Source: Leucobacter insecticola (GTDB taxonomy: Bacteria > Actinomycetota > Actinomycetes > Actinomycetales > Microbacteriaceae). Taken from it: a stretch of 64,000 bases of DNA. Positions 1-8,492 of this stretch are shown here, in pieces. Within the stretch, counting starts at the first letter, position 1, and each line of letters opens with the position of its first letter. Position numbers and translations under genes: made by a program. Location of the stretch: positions 124,001-188,000 of the forward strand of contig NZ_CP049934.1 of the NCBI RefSeq assembly GCF_011382965.1, given 5' to 3'. Under the pieces are notes generated by a model. The model made no database searches, had not been told where the DNA came from, and worked only from the letters and a program-made list of their open reading frames with translations.

Positions 1-52
1 GCACGATGAAGAGGATGACGAACAGCGTTGGGCCGTTCAAGTTTCCAAGCAT
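1..52 (-). CDS. Second TatA/E-like protein, N-terminal fragment (cut by window edge)
   Basis: An ATG on the minus strand at 52-50 opens a frame reading MLGNLNGPTLFVILFIV before the window ends. It closely parallels the start of the TatA gene just upstream on the same strand (MLQNLGGGHLIVILFIV), so this is the beginning of a tandem TatA paralogue, which would form part of the twin-arginine translocation pore in the membrane. Only the periplasmic tip and the first part of the transmembrane helix are visible. The start lies 34 nt after the stop of the preceding tatA, so the two are probably co-transcribed. Confidence 0.7.
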   Translation of the reverse strand, partial: MLGNLNGPTLFVILFIV

Positions 53-86
53 ATGAGGGACCGATCCGATCGTTAAGTTCAGCCCA

Positions 87-356
87 TTATCTCACGTCGG
101 GCGTCGGCCTCTCAGACAGGGACTGATCCTGAGTCGTCTTTGACGTTTCGGCGTTTTCTGACACCGCAGAGGAAGCATCTGCCGCGACCGCTCCGCTTTC
201 AGTTTTCTCGCCGTCCTCAGAAGTAACTTCCTTCTTCAGAATGCGTGCCGATTGCCCCAGGCTCTTGGCAAGACCGGGCAGCTTCGGTGCACCAAACAAC
301 AACAGCACGATAAAGAGTATGACTATGAGGTGCCCGCCCCCGAGGTTCTGCAGCAT
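87..356 (-). CDS. tatA: Sec-independent translocase subunit TatA
   Basis: Small (89 aa) membrane protein with the TatA plan: a short N-terminus, one hydrophobic helix (about residues 9-24), the hinge FGAPKLPGLAKSLG, an amphipathic helix, and a long acidic Ser/Thr/Glu-rich tail. TatA oligomerises to make the passage for folded proteins carrying twin-arginine signals. The usual motif F-G-x-x-K-L-P is intact. TatC is not visible and may lie beyond the window. A second TatA-like gene follows immediately downstream, so this strain probably makes two TatA-type subunits. Confidence 0.92.
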   Translation of the reverse strand: MLQNLGGGHLIVILFIVLLLFGAPKLPGLAKSLGQSARILKKEVTSEDGEKTESGAVAADASSAVSENAETSKTTQDQSLSERPTPDVR

Positions 357-387
357 AATTCAGACTCCGTTCGATCAACTACGGCGA

Positions 388-714
388 TTATCGCACGTCA
401 GACTGGATTGCAACCCCTGTGCCGCTCTGGCGGCTTGCGATCGAGTTCAGGAGCAATACGAGGAGCCCACCAACGGCGAGCCCGACCACCGCACCGATGA
501 GTGCCACGAATCCCATCACCTGACCCATGGTGTAATCGGCCCCTTCGGCAACCGGGAAGAAAAGCGGCAGCAAGGCCGCAACCAGTGCGCCCAGGATTCC
601 CGCCCCAACAACTACCCGCCCCACGCGCACGGAACGCTGCAGGGAAACCTGGACCTCGGACTCCTCGATCACGGGTTCCTGGGCGGGCTCTTCCGCGGGA
701 TCAGACATACTCAT
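388..714 (-). CDS. Small two-helix membrane protein of unknown function
   Basis: A 108-residue protein with an acidic N-terminus (residues 1-25, many Glu and Pro) followed by two hydrophobic stretches at about 33-53 and 66-90. I do not recognise a named domain. It resembles small membrane proteins conserved in Microbacteriaceae near tatA and purine genes, but that is from memory. The start could also be the second ATG two codons in (position 708). It is upstream of tatA on the same strand with a 31-nt gap, so may be co-transcribed with it. Confidence 0.6.
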   Translation of the reverse strand: MSMSDPAEEPAQEPVIEESEVQVSLQRSVRVGRVVVGAGILGALVAALLPLFFPVAEGADYTMGQVMGFVALIGAVVGLAVGGLLVLLLNSIASRQSGTGVAIQSDVR

Positions 715-761
715 GGCTCTATTCTCTCAGTTTACAGCTGAGCAAACGAACAGTCTGGGTA

Positions 762-1121
762 TCAATGCCGCGCGAATGGCAGCAGGCCATCAAGGTTTGC
801 GCGTGATCCTGAAGCGATCACCCTGGCAGTATCCAGCGCTTCTTCCCATTCGAGAGCACCGGTGGCGAGCGCGATCCAGGTTGCGGGATCCATCTCGATC
901 ACGTTCGGCGGGGTGCCTCGCGTATGTCTGGGGCCCTGCACGCACTGCGTCGCACCAAAGGGCGGAACCCGCACCTCGACTGAGTTTCCGGGCGCCAGCT
1001 CGGCCAGATCCTCAAGCAAAAACCGTACGGCCGTCGCCACTTCGGCCCTCGCCGTGCTGCCGCCGACAACCGCGGCGAGCGCCTCCTGCCCGTCTTCGAC
1101 TGAGATCTTTCGTTTTGCCAC
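762..1121 (-). CDS. Sterol carrier (SCP2-like) family protein
   Basis: 119 aa from a GTG start. The core reads like the small actinobacterial sterol-carrier-family proteins: a helical start (VEDGQEALAAV), then EVRVPPFGATQCVQGPRHTRG, TPPNVIEMDPATWIALATG and a C-terminal DGLLPF. SCP2 folds bind lipids in a hydrophobic tunnel; the ligand here is unknown. Such a gene is often found beside purine genes (purF in mycobacteria), which fits the purD neighbourhood. The frame is open upstream of the GTG, but an upstream frame appears to end with TAG at 1134-1132, and family members begin at this point, so I chose the GTG. Confidence 0.75.
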   Translation of the reverse strand: MAKRKISVEDGQEALAAVVGGSTARAEVATAVRFLLEDLAELAPGNSVEVRVPPFGATQCVQGPRHTRGTPPNVIEMDPATWIALATGALEWEEALDTARVIASGSRANLDGLLPFARH

Positions 1122-1131
1122 GCCACCGATC

Positions 1132-1315
1132 CTAGTCTCGCGGTGAACCTCCCTGAGACGGCCCGGGGGATCCACAATCTCGATGCCCTTCCCTGTAAAG
1201 TCCCGAGTGCTTCGCGTCGCGCAGCAACGATATCTGCGCAGTGTGTGGCGGCATCGTTGTCGAAATAACGGATCTCACGGACCTCCGCTACCATCGAGCG
1301 ACCGCTGTTCCTCAT
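1132..1315 (-). pseudogene. Possible small gene, split by two apparent single-base losses
   Basis: This fills most of the 318-base space between the VOC gene and the SCP-like gene. On the minus strand a frame from an ATG at 1315 reads MVAEVREIRYFDNDAATH and then CADIVAARREAL. Adding one G to the CCC at 1202-1204 (plus strand) continues it as DFTGKGIEIVDPPG, and adding one C to the run at 1165-1169 brings it to the TAG at 1134-1132, eleven bases before the SCP start. No family is recognised. The two repairs match the undercalls seen in other genes here, but this is inference and the gene may not be real. Confidence 0.25.
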
Positions 1316-1439
1316 GCTGTGTGACGAGACGCCGCCTGACGGATTCATCGAGCCTTCATTCCACGATTGATACCATGACAACTACTTCCCGTGAGTGATA
1401 CCACTCACGGTTGCCCAGGGTTGCCGACTCGTCGTGGGG

Positions 1440-1892
1440 CTATCCGGCGCAGAACTCATTCCCTTCAGGGTCACGCATCACCCACCAGGATCCCGCTGGA
1501 CCCTGGTCAACCCACGCGACCCTCTCAGCGCCGAGCGATTCCAGCCGCGTCACCAGAGGTGCCAACGCATCGGGTCCGACTTGCAGATCAAGGTGCAGGC
1601 GATTCTTCACTGTTTTCGCCTCGGGCACACCCTGGAAGAGGACTCTCCTCCCTTCCCCAATGCCGCTGAGCGGGACAAAGGGATCATCCGGGTGCCGGAT
1701 CGCGGCAAGCCCGGCAAAGCGGTACCCCCCGCCGTGCTCCACCACCGCCGCATCCGGTAGCTGACCGGATTCACGCAACTGCGCAATGAACTCGCTCGGG
1801 TCCTCAACCACATATTCGAGCGCCGCCGCCCAAAAGTCGGCGAGCGCATTCGGATCCCGGCAATCGACTACGAGCTTCCAGTGGAGCGCCAT
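1440..1892 (-). CDS. VOC (glyoxalase-like) family protein
   Basis: 150 aa from ATG at 1892. The sequence begins LHWKLVVDCRDPNALADFW, typical of the bacterial glyoxalase-like fold, and ends with WVMRDPEGNEFC, the usual C-terminal strand. The internal pieces NRLHLDLQV and the paired beta-alpha-beta modules support the vicinal oxygen chelate superfamily. Metal ligands would be His in the first strand, His of HLDLQV and Glu of GNEFC. Substrate unknown. It is divergent from purD, with a palindrome in the shared upstream region. The frame is open further upstream but that extension is Arg/Gly-rich and not conserved in style. Confidence 0.8.
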   Translation of the reverse strand: MALHWKLVVDCRDPNALADFWAAALEYVVEDPSEFIAQLRESGQLPDAAVVEHGGGYRFAGLAAIRHPDDPFVPLSGIGEGRRVLFQGVPEAKTVKNRLHLDLQVGPDALAPLVTRLESLGAERVAWVDQGPAGSWWVMRDPEGNEFCAG

Positions 1893-1980
1893 GGCCCCTA
1901 TCCTACTGGCGCCCCCTATCCGGCGCGGCCTCCCCTGTGCCGACGCGGCTCCGGCCCGGCGCCCAGTAACCCCGGGTGTG

Positions 1981-2061
1981 GTGAGTGACCGACTTCCCGT
2001 CGAGAGGCCCTCTTCCCAAACGCAGGGAATACGGTGACTCGCGGGGAACGCGGTCACTCAC
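1981..2061. repeat. Inverted repeat between the VOC gene and purD
   Basis: An 11-base arm, GTGAGTGACCG at 1981-1991, is the exact reverse complement of CGGTCACTCAC at 2051-2061, with a 59-nt loop. The loop contains a further related word, GGTGACTCGCGG. The element lies in a divergent promoter region 37 nt before the purD start, so it could be an operator or simply one of the palindromes seen throughout the window. The core word GAGTGACC/GGTCACTC recurs in the hairpin after ackA (37995-38038). Confidence 0.55.
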
Positions 2062-2097
2062 AGCACGCAGCACGCAGCAACCCGGTATCCTGGTTCG

Positions 2098-3351
2098 GTG
2101 AAGATCCTCGTGCTGGGCCCGGGTGCCCGCGAACACGCCCTTGTTCTCTCTCTCATCTCCGAGGAGGCCGGGCACGAAGTTGTCTGCGCCCCCGGGAACG
2201 CAGGAATCGCTGCGTCGGGCGTGGAGACCCCCGCGCTCGAGTACACCGATCCCGCAGCCGTTGAGGCCTTCGTCGCGGATCGCGGCTTCGACCTTGTGGT
2301 GATCGGCCCCGAGGCACCGCTCGTTGCCGGTGTCGCGGACCCGCTGCGCGCTGCCGGGGTTCCCGTGTTCGGTCCGAATCAGGATGCCGCGCAGCTTGAG
2401 GGATCGAAGGCCTTTGCGAAACGCGTCATGGATGCGGCCCAGGTGCCCACCGGGCGTGCAGTCCGCGTGGAGTCGACCGAAGCAGCAGAGACCGTGCTCG
2501 ACGAGTTCGGGGCGCCCTATGTGGTGAAAGCCGACGGCCTGGCCGCAGGCAAGGGTGTGCTCGTGACGGAGGACCGGGCAGCAGCACTGGACCACGTCGC
2601 GACCTGGGCGCCCCACGGCGACGTACTCATCGAGGAGTTCCTCGATGGCCAGGAGGTTTCCCTCTTCTTCTTCGCAGATGGTCACGACGTCATCGCGTTA
2701 AGCCCCGCCCAGGATTACAAGCGCATCTTCGACGGCGACGAGGGCCCCAACACCGGCGGCATGGGCGCATACTCCCCACTGCCTTGGGTGTCTTCAGATT
2801 TTGTTGAGGAGATCACCCGCACCGTCGCGCTCCCCACCGTGCGCCAGCTTGAGGCGGAGGGCACACCCTTCATTGGGCTGCTCTACTGCGGCCTCATCGT
2901 CACTGAGAAGGGCGTGCGCGTTATCGAGTTCAACGCACGCTTCGGCGATCCCGAAACCCAGGTGGTGCTGGCCCGGCTCGAATCTCCGCTCAGCCAGTAC
3001 CTGCTGGCCGCTGCGAACGGCACGCTCGCGGCGCAACCGGACCCGGTGTTTGCTCAGGATCCGGCGGTCATCGTGGTGGTCGCAAGCGAGGGCTACCCGG
3101 GCGAGGTGGCCACAGGCCGCGTCATCAGCGGACTCAGCCGCGCCTCTGCGGTGCCCGGCACGCACCTGGTGCACGCCGCGACGGCTCGCGGCCTGGAGGG
3201 TGAGTGGATCGCGACCGGGGGGCGCGTGCTCGGCGTGGTGTCGCGCGGCTCAGACTTCGTCCAGGCCCGAGCACGCGCGTACGAGGCCGTTGGCAAGATC
3301 CAGCTCGAAGGATCGCAGCACCGCACCGACATCGCCGCGCGCGTACTGTAG
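2098..3351 (+). CDS. purD: Phosphoribosylamine-glycine ligase (GAR synthetase)
   Basis: 417 aa, normal length for PurD, which joins phosphoribosylamine and glycine with ATP in step 2 of purine synthesis. Seen: the N-terminal signature GPGAREHALVLSL (family usually G-S-G-x-REHA), the ATP-grasp core with VVKADGLAAGKGV (near residue 140-152) and GPNTGGMGAYSP (about 216-227), and the metal-binding segment EFNARFGDPETQ. The GTG start is the first codon consistent with the family N-terminus. It is not in one operon with the other pur genes here: an SRPBCC gene on the opposite strand separates it from purC. Confidence 0.97.
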   Translation: MKILVLGPGAREHALVLSLISEEAGHEVVCAPGNAGIAASGVETPALEYTDPAAVEAFVADRGFDLVVIGPEAPLVAGVADPLRAAGVPVFGPNQDAAQLEGSKAFAKRVMDAAQVPTGRAVRVESTEAAETVLDEFGAPYVVKADGLAAGKGVLVTEDRAAALDHVATWAPHGDVLIEEFLDGQEVSLFFFADGHDVIALSPAQDYKRIFDGDEGPNTGGMGAYSPLPWVSSDFVEEITRTVALPTVRQLEAEGTPFIGLLYCGLIVTEKGVRVIEFNARFGDPETQVVLARLESPLSQYLLAAANGTLAAQPDPVFAQDPAVIVVVASEGYPGEVATGRVISGLSRASAVPGTHLVHAATARGLEGEWIATGGRVLGVVSRGSDFVQARARAYEAVGKIQLEGSQHRTDIAARVL

Positions 3352-3387
3352 CAGCTCACGCCCAGGGCGCGCCCTTCGCCGGTGGCG

Positions 3388-4338
3388 CTAGTCCTTCTGC
3401 GACCCGCGGATGAGGTCGTCGAAGTTGGGCTCGTCAGCGGAATCGGAGTCGCCGTTTTCAGGATCGTGCTCGTCTGCGATCTCTTCATCGGCGAGGTCAC
3501 CAAAGCCGAGTTCTGCAAACGCGAGGTCTTCGGGGTCAGGTTCCGCGGCAGGGGCCTCCACGGGAGAAGATTCCGAAGCCTGAGACTCTTCGATGCGAGC
3601 TTCTTCGACAGGAGCTTCCTCGACAGGAGCCTCAGCTGCAGCGATCTCCGTAACGGGAGTCGTATCCGCCGAGATTTCCGCCGCCTCTACTTCGAGAAGC
3701 TCATCCGTGTCGGTGCTAGCTTCTTGAAGCGCCTGCTCAGGCTCGCCCGCCTCAGCCTCGCCTGATTCAAGCTCGTCCTGCCCAGCCTCGGCCGCGTCAG
3801 GTATTTCAGCCGTGTCATCTTCGAGGGCGGGCGTCACGCCTTCCGCTCCCTCATCCTCGGCTTCACCTTCAGCTGCAGCTTCTTCCTCTGCAAATGCCCC
3901 GGCCGCCACGGCGGCCTCGACCGAGTCCACGAGGTCGGCGAGCAATACCTGCCACCCCTCCTGAGAAGCTGCGGCGCGTTCAGCAGCGTCCGGCAAAACG
4001 TCAAAGCCCGTCTCCGTGACCGTGATTCCAGTATCCGCCCCACGAGAACGCAGAGTGACCAGAACCGCGGTGGAGTACTGGTCTCCAGCATCACTCCAGC
4101 GAAACCCGATCGCGTGCCCATCAACCCACACGTCAACATCGCCGGAAGCATCGCGGCTGACGGCAGACCCTTCATCGGCTTCGGTCCACTGCTCGGCAAC
4201 GGCTCCCCCGACACGCGGGTCAAGTCGCAACTCGGGCCACCATTCCTTGCGCAACTCAGAGTCGACGAAGTACGCCCAAACTGCCGCACGCGGAGCACGC
4301 GCGCGGCCTCGGGCAACTACAGGTCCCAGTGGGATCAT
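3388..4338 (-). CDS. SRPBCC-domain protein with a long acidic tail
   Basis: 316 aa from ATG at 4338, preceded by AGGAG. Residues 1-145 look like an SRPBCC/AHSA1 hydrophobic-pocket fold: APRAAVWAYFVDSELRKEWW at the start, then IGFRWSDAGDQYSTAVLVTL and a C-terminal helix (EGWQVLLADLVDSVEAAV). Everything after is low-complexity Glu/Ala/Asp (about 170 residues), with short repeats such as APVEEAPVEEA and a conserved-looking end, DELNFDD-like (EPNFDDLIRGSQKD). The tail is probably disordered and very acidic. Function unknown; AHSA1 relatives bind small ligands or chaperones. Placed between purD and purC but transcribed the other way. Confidence 0.7.
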   Translation of the reverse strand: MIPLGPVVARGRARAPRAAVWAYFVDSELRKEWWPELRLDPRVGGAVAEQWTEADEGSAVSRDASGDVDVWVDGHAIGFRWSDAGDQYSTAVLVTLRSRGADTGITVTETGFDVLPDAAERAAASQEGWQVLLADLVDSVEAAVAAGAFAEEEAAAEGEAEDEGAEGVTPALEDDTAEIPDAAEAGQDELESGEAEAGEPEQALQEASTDTDELLEVEAAEISADTTPVTEIAAAEAPVEEAPVEEARIEESQASESSPVEAPAAEPDPEDLAFAELGFGDLADEEIADEHDPENGDSDSADEPNFDDLIRGSQKD

Positions 4339-4421
4339 CGTTCTCCTCAAAAAACTTTACGGACCCATCAATCATTTACGGATCAGACAACAGATCTGAC
4401 CTATTACTTTACGACTGTAGG

Positions 4422-4455
4422 CCCAGCGGCTGACAACACGCCTGAGCCTGCTGGG
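4422..4455. promoter_or_regulatory. Hairpin upstream of purC
   Basis: CCCAGC at 4422-4427 pairs with GCTGGG at 4450-4455, extended by GGCT pairing with AGCC. It lies about 50 nt before the purC start in the region shared with the divergent SRPBCC gene. It could form in a purC leader RNA; no known riboswitch is recognised. Confidence 0.25.
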
Positions 4456-4504
4456 AATGTCGAAAACGATTTGAGAGGCATCCGGGAAGTGGGAGAATGG
4501 CCTG

Positions 4505-5404
4505 GTGAACCTTCCCACTTCAGCAACTTCACTCGCAGGCTGGCAGCATATCTACTCGGGCAAGGTGCGTGACCTCTTCGTGCCTGAGAACGGGCCAGAT
4601 AACATCTTGCTGGTGGTCGCGAGCAATCGTGTCAGTGCGTTTGACCACGTGCTTGACCCGGCAATCCCGGGCAAGGGCGCTCTTCTGACAGCGCTCTCAA
4701 ACTGGTGGTTTTCGCGCATTGACATGCCGAATCACCTTGCGGATCCCGAGTCCGCGCCGCCAGTGCCCATGGAGGTCTCTGACCGCGCGATGCTGTCCCG
4801 CCGCCTCGAGATGTACCCCGTCGAGTGTGTGGTGCGGGGGGCGCTCACCGGATCCGGGTTCCTCGAATACCGGGAAACCGGAAGCGTATGCGGCATCGAG
4901 CTGCCCGCGGGGCTCGAAGACGGCGACCTTCTCGAAACTCCGATCTATACCCCTGCCCACAAGGCCCCGCTCGGCGAACACGACGAGAACATCAGTTACG
5001 AGCAGAGTGTGGAACTCGTCGGCCCGGAGGTCGCTGAGGCGCTGCGCGAAGCGTCACTCAAAATCTTCACCGCGGCGCGAGATCTTGCGGCCGAGCGCGG
5101 CGTGATCCTGGCAGACACCAAGTTCGAATTCGGGCGGGATCCCGAGACCGGTGAACTCGTGCTTGCAGACGAGGTGTTGACAAGCGATTCTTCCAGGTAC
5201 TGGGATGCGAGCGTCTACTTCGATGCTTCGCTCAGCCGCGCGGATCGCCTCGCCTCTTTCGATAAGCAAATCGTGCGCAACTGGCTGCGCAGCAACTGGG
5301 ATCAGCAGGGTGTTCCCCCACAGCTGCCAGCGGAGATTGTGTCGCAAACTCAGGATCGCTACCGCGAACTGTTTACACGGCTGACGGGTAAGAACTGGGG
5401 TTGA
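4505..5404 (+). CDS. purC: Phosphoribosylaminoimidazole-succinocarboxamide synthase
   Basis: 299 aa SAICAR synthetase, which adds aspartate to CAIR using ATP. Visible family motifs: GKVRDLF near the N-terminus, SNRVSAFDHVL, VVRGALTGSGFLEY (substrate loop), LADTKFEFG, DEVLTSDSSRYWD and the C-terminal SFDKQIVRNWL. The length is usual for the actinobacterial type. The GTG start at 4505 follows GGGAGAA by a short spacer; an upstream ATG runs straight into a stop. A large palindrome follows the stop and separates it from purS, so purC may be a separate unit. Confidence 0.97.
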   Translation: MNLPTSATSLAGWQHIYSGKVRDLFVPENGPDNILLVVASNRVSAFDHVLDPAIPGKGALLTALSNWWFSRIDMPNHLADPESAPPVPMEVSDRAMLSRRLEMYPVECVVRGALTGSGFLEYRETGSVCGIELPAGLEDGDLLETPIYTPAHKAPLGEHDENISYEQSVELVGPEVAEALREASLKIFTAARDLAAERGVILADTKFEFGRDPETGELVLADEVLTSDSSRYWDASVYFDASLSRADRLASFDKQIVRNWLRSNWDQQGVPPQLPAEIVSQTQDRYRELFTRLTGKNWG

Positions 5405-5418
5405 TCCAACTCAGCACG

Positions 5419-5490
5419 TCAGCCGGTACTCACCATTCAGCCGGTGAAATCCCCCTGAATCTCACCGGCTGAGGTGTGAGCACCGGCTGA
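5419..5490. repeat. Nested palindrome between purC and purS
   Basis: The word TCAGCCGGT or its complement ACCGGCTGA occurs four times. The inner pair TCAGCCGGTGA (5437-5447) and TCACCGGCTGA (5462-5472) is a perfect 11-bp stem with a 14-nt loop, and the outer pair (5419-5427 with 5482-5490) encloses it. It can fold as one long hairpin after the purC stop, so a transcription terminator is the simplest reading; there is no T-run. Confidence 0.6.
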
Positions 5491-5502
5491 GCAGTCGGAG
5501 CG

Positions 5503-5510
5503 GCTAGAAT
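5503..5510 (+). promoter_or_regulatory. Candidate -10 element for purSQ
   Basis: GCTAGAAT, containing TAGAAT, ends 35 nt before the purS start, just after the palindrome that follows purC. The same octamer occurs upstream of the chaA-like gene (42952-42959). No clear -35 box is seen, so this is only a candidate. Confidence 0.3.
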
Positions 5511-5545
5511 AGGCGTGCTCACTTTCTGACGGATTTGGAGAACCG

Positions 5546-5814
5546 GTGCCCACGATTGTTGTTGATGTCATGCCCAAGGCCGAACTGCTCGACCCGCAGG
5601 GTAAGGCAACCACGGGGGCGCTTGATCGCCTCGGGCACGGCAAGTTCCAGAACGTCCGCATCGGCAAGCGTTTCGAGTTCACCGTCGAGGGCGAGGTGAG
5701 CGCAGAGGTGCTCGCCGAGATCCGCAAGGTCGCCGACGAAACTCTCTCAAACTCGGTCATCGAGGACGTGGTGTCGATCACCGTTGATGGCGCTCCTGTC
5801 GGGGTGGCAGCGTA

Positions 5815-5815
<1 letters not shown>
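5546..5815 (+). CDS. purS: FGAM synthase subunit PurS
   Basis: 89 aa, the small subunit that bridges PurL and PurQ in the three-part formylglycinamidine ribonucleotide synthase. The sequence [20 protein letters not shown], then [16 protein letters not shown] and a C-terminal [11 protein letters not shown] match the family from end to end. GTG start. The stop overlaps the ATG of purQ (TAATG), so the two are translationally coupled. PurL is not in the same run; it lies 2.0 kb further on after two minus-strand genes. Confidence 0.97.
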
Positions 5816-6519
<704 letters not shown>

Positions 6520-7090
6520 TTCAGGCTTTGACTTGGGCACGAGGTCGAGCCCGTAAGAGATGATCCGAACCTCGCCGCGGTCTACTTGAGTGGTGAATTC
6601 CCTTTCGGGAAGCCGCACGAAACCGAGGCGCTCATAGAGCCGTTGTGCCGCTTCCATGAAGTGCCCCGTGTGTAGCACGAGGCGGTGGGCGCCGCGATCC
6701 CGAGCGAGTTTCGCACAGTGCCGCATCAACAATTCGCCGATTCCACGTCCGCGAGCTTCCTCAGATACCCCGAGCAGGCGCATGTCCATCTCCCCGGGAG
6801 CGGAGTCTGACTGCAGGCGGTCACCCTCGTGCGGCACCGTGACGGATCCCAAGATCCTGTCGTCTTCTTCGACGACAAGCACTTGCGCCACCGCATCGCG
6901 GCTCGCTACATCTTCAATCTCTGCAAGATACTCGGCATCAAGCTCATACGAAGCCTCATACGCGGCACGCAAGAGAGCCCCAACTTGTGCGTACTCTTCG
7001 GGGCGCACCCGCCGAATCATCAGGGAATTACTCACCACAGAATTCTAGGGCACCGCGGACGCCGCCGTTCGGGCGCAGAATTTGGTCGCC

Positions 7091-7140
7091 GTGTGCACAG
7101 ATGGTTCTTAAGCAGCGCGATAACAACAGCTTGCGCACAC
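7091..7140. repeat. 50-bp palindromic element, copy A
   Basis: Begins GTGTGCACAGATGGTTCTTA and ends CTTGCGCACAC, so the ends are inverted repeats around a central TTCTTAAGC...ATAAC. It is one of four 50-bp copies in this window (with 7175-7224, 31389-31438 and 44249-44298). Copies A and B differ at one base and sit in tandem with an 84-nt period. Confidence 0.85.
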
Positions 7141-7174
7141 GCGGCAGGGTGCGCACCCCAAAGAGCCCACCGCC

Positions 7175-7224
7175 GTGTGCACAGATGGTTCTTAAGCAGC
7201 GCGATAACAACAACTTGCGCACAC
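7175..7224. repeat. 50-bp palindromic element, copy B (tandem with A)
   Basis: Identical to the copy at 7091-7140 except for one base near position 39 of the element. The 34 bases between the copies include the small palindrome GGGTGCGCACCC. The pair lies between the start of the GNAT gene and the end of the membrane-protein gene, both minus strand. Confidence 0.85.
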
Positions 7225-7251
7225 GCGAACCCTCACTTCCCGTGCAGCACC

Positions 7252-7290
7252 GGATCCCAGGCAGGGATCCGCCAGGCGATGCACCTGGCG
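7252..7290 (-). terminator. Two adjacent hairpins after the membrane-protein gene
   Basis: GGATCCC (7252-7258) pairs with GGGATCC (7264-7270), and CGCCAGG (7270-7276) pairs with CCTGGCG (7284-7290). They lie just beyond the stop of the minus-strand membrane-protein gene at 7305, the position expected of a terminator. No T-run follows, as is common in high-GC actinobacteria. Confidence 0.4.
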
Positions 7291-7304
7291 GGAAACCGAT
7301 CGAG

Positions 7305-8258
7305 CTACTGCAGAACGGAGAAGTCTGGCTGGCCGTCAGGGCCCGCGGGAAGTGGGCGGCCGTCAGCGAAGGTCGGCCAAGGCAGCAACTGCTGAGTGGG
7401 GGCCGGGAGCGGCTGGATAGGGGTCTGCGGAACTGAGGCGTACGGATCCGGAATCTGCTGGACAGGAACTGGCTGAGCGGCAACTGCGGCAGCGTGCGCA
7501 GCCTGGCTCGCAGCCCACTGTCTTTGGTGCGCTTCGCGCGCCGCAGCACGCTCCTCGGAACCGAGAGACCAGCGCAGCAGCAAGGTAATCGAAAGACCCA
7601 GCGCCGTAAGGATCAACAGCGCGGTTGCGATCTTCCAGTACAGATCCGGAACGAACAGATCGAACGCCTCAATCCCGACGGGAGCGGTAAACAGGATGCC
7701 AGAAAGGACACCCAGCACACTCGTGATGAACGCGAAACGACTCACCACCTCGCTCGTCTTTGCACCCATGCCGAGTAGCCACTGGCAACACAGGATGACC
7801 AGCCGAGTGACAACGATGACGAACACGGACTTCCAGAAGATCTCCCACATCAATGAGAAGTAGTTGAAGCGGGTCATCCAGATCACGATGAGAAGAAGCG
7901 ACAAGATATACGCGTTTGCGATCAGAGCGACCGGAGCGTACCAGTCAGACTTTTGCTCGCGTCTCGTATCGAGCGCGGTGAAAAGCACAAACACGGCGAA
8001 GAGTGCAAACGTCGAGAACACCCGCTCGAACTTGCCCTCAAACTCACCGATGAACACAAGCGAGATCGACGCGATCGTGAGACCCGCGAGCAGGATAATG
8101 CTCACCTTGAGGAAGGTCGACATCTTTCGAGGCTTGACTGCGGGGCTCACCGCGACGGGCGCGGGCGCGCTAGTCTCCTGCGGATTCTGTGCTGCAGGAT
8201 GAGCCGGGGCAGCCTCGGTCGCGCTCGTTCCGGGGATCTGCGTGTTCGAATCACTCAT
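7305..8258 (-). CDS. Multi-spanning membrane protein of unknown function
   Basis: 317 aa from ATG 8258 (another ATG is two codons upstream at 8264). A Pro/Ala-rich cytoplasmic start of about 45 residues leads into six hydrophobic helices: KVSIILLAGLTIASISLVF, FALFAVFVLFTAL, ALIANAYILSLLLIVIW, FVIVVTRLVILCCQWLL, FITSVLGVLSGILF and IATALLILTALGLSITLLL. The last 90 residues are Gln/Pro/Ala-rich and probably disordered, ending GPDGQPDFSVLQ. I do not recognise the family; it has the look of Microbacteriaceae-specific proteins. Nothing in it suggests transport or catalysis. Confidence 0.65.
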   Translation of the reverse strand: MSDSNTQIPGTSATEAAPAHPAAQNPQETSAPAPVAVSPAVKPRKMSTFLKVSIILLAGLTIASISLVFIGEFEGKFERVFSTFALFAVFVLFTALDTRREQKSDWYAPVALIANAYILSLLLIVIWMTRFNYFSLMWEIFWKSVFVIVVTRLVILCCQWLLGMGAKTSEVVSRFAFITSVLGVLSGILFTAPVGIEAFDLFVPDLYWKIATALLILTALGLSITLLLRWSLGSEERAAAREAHQRQWAASQAAHAAAVAAQPVPVQQIPDPYASVPQTPIQPLPAPTQQLLPWPTFADGRPLPAGPDGQPDFSVLQ

Positions 8259-8492
8259 GTGCATCAGTCTTCCGTGTTCGGCTGAGAAACACCAACTTCT
8301 CACAGCACAAAAATCGACTTTACAAGGTGCATCCTTACAGAAATCTGCCCTCGAAGAGAAGCTATGCCGCACGCAAGCGGCACCGCCTATTTCCCGCGTA
8401 GACTAGGGATCGACCTTTCGGCTCGCGTCCGCGCAGCACATCCGTGCCGGTTGCGCGAGCGATCCCGCCTACATCAACGGAGCACATTCAGC

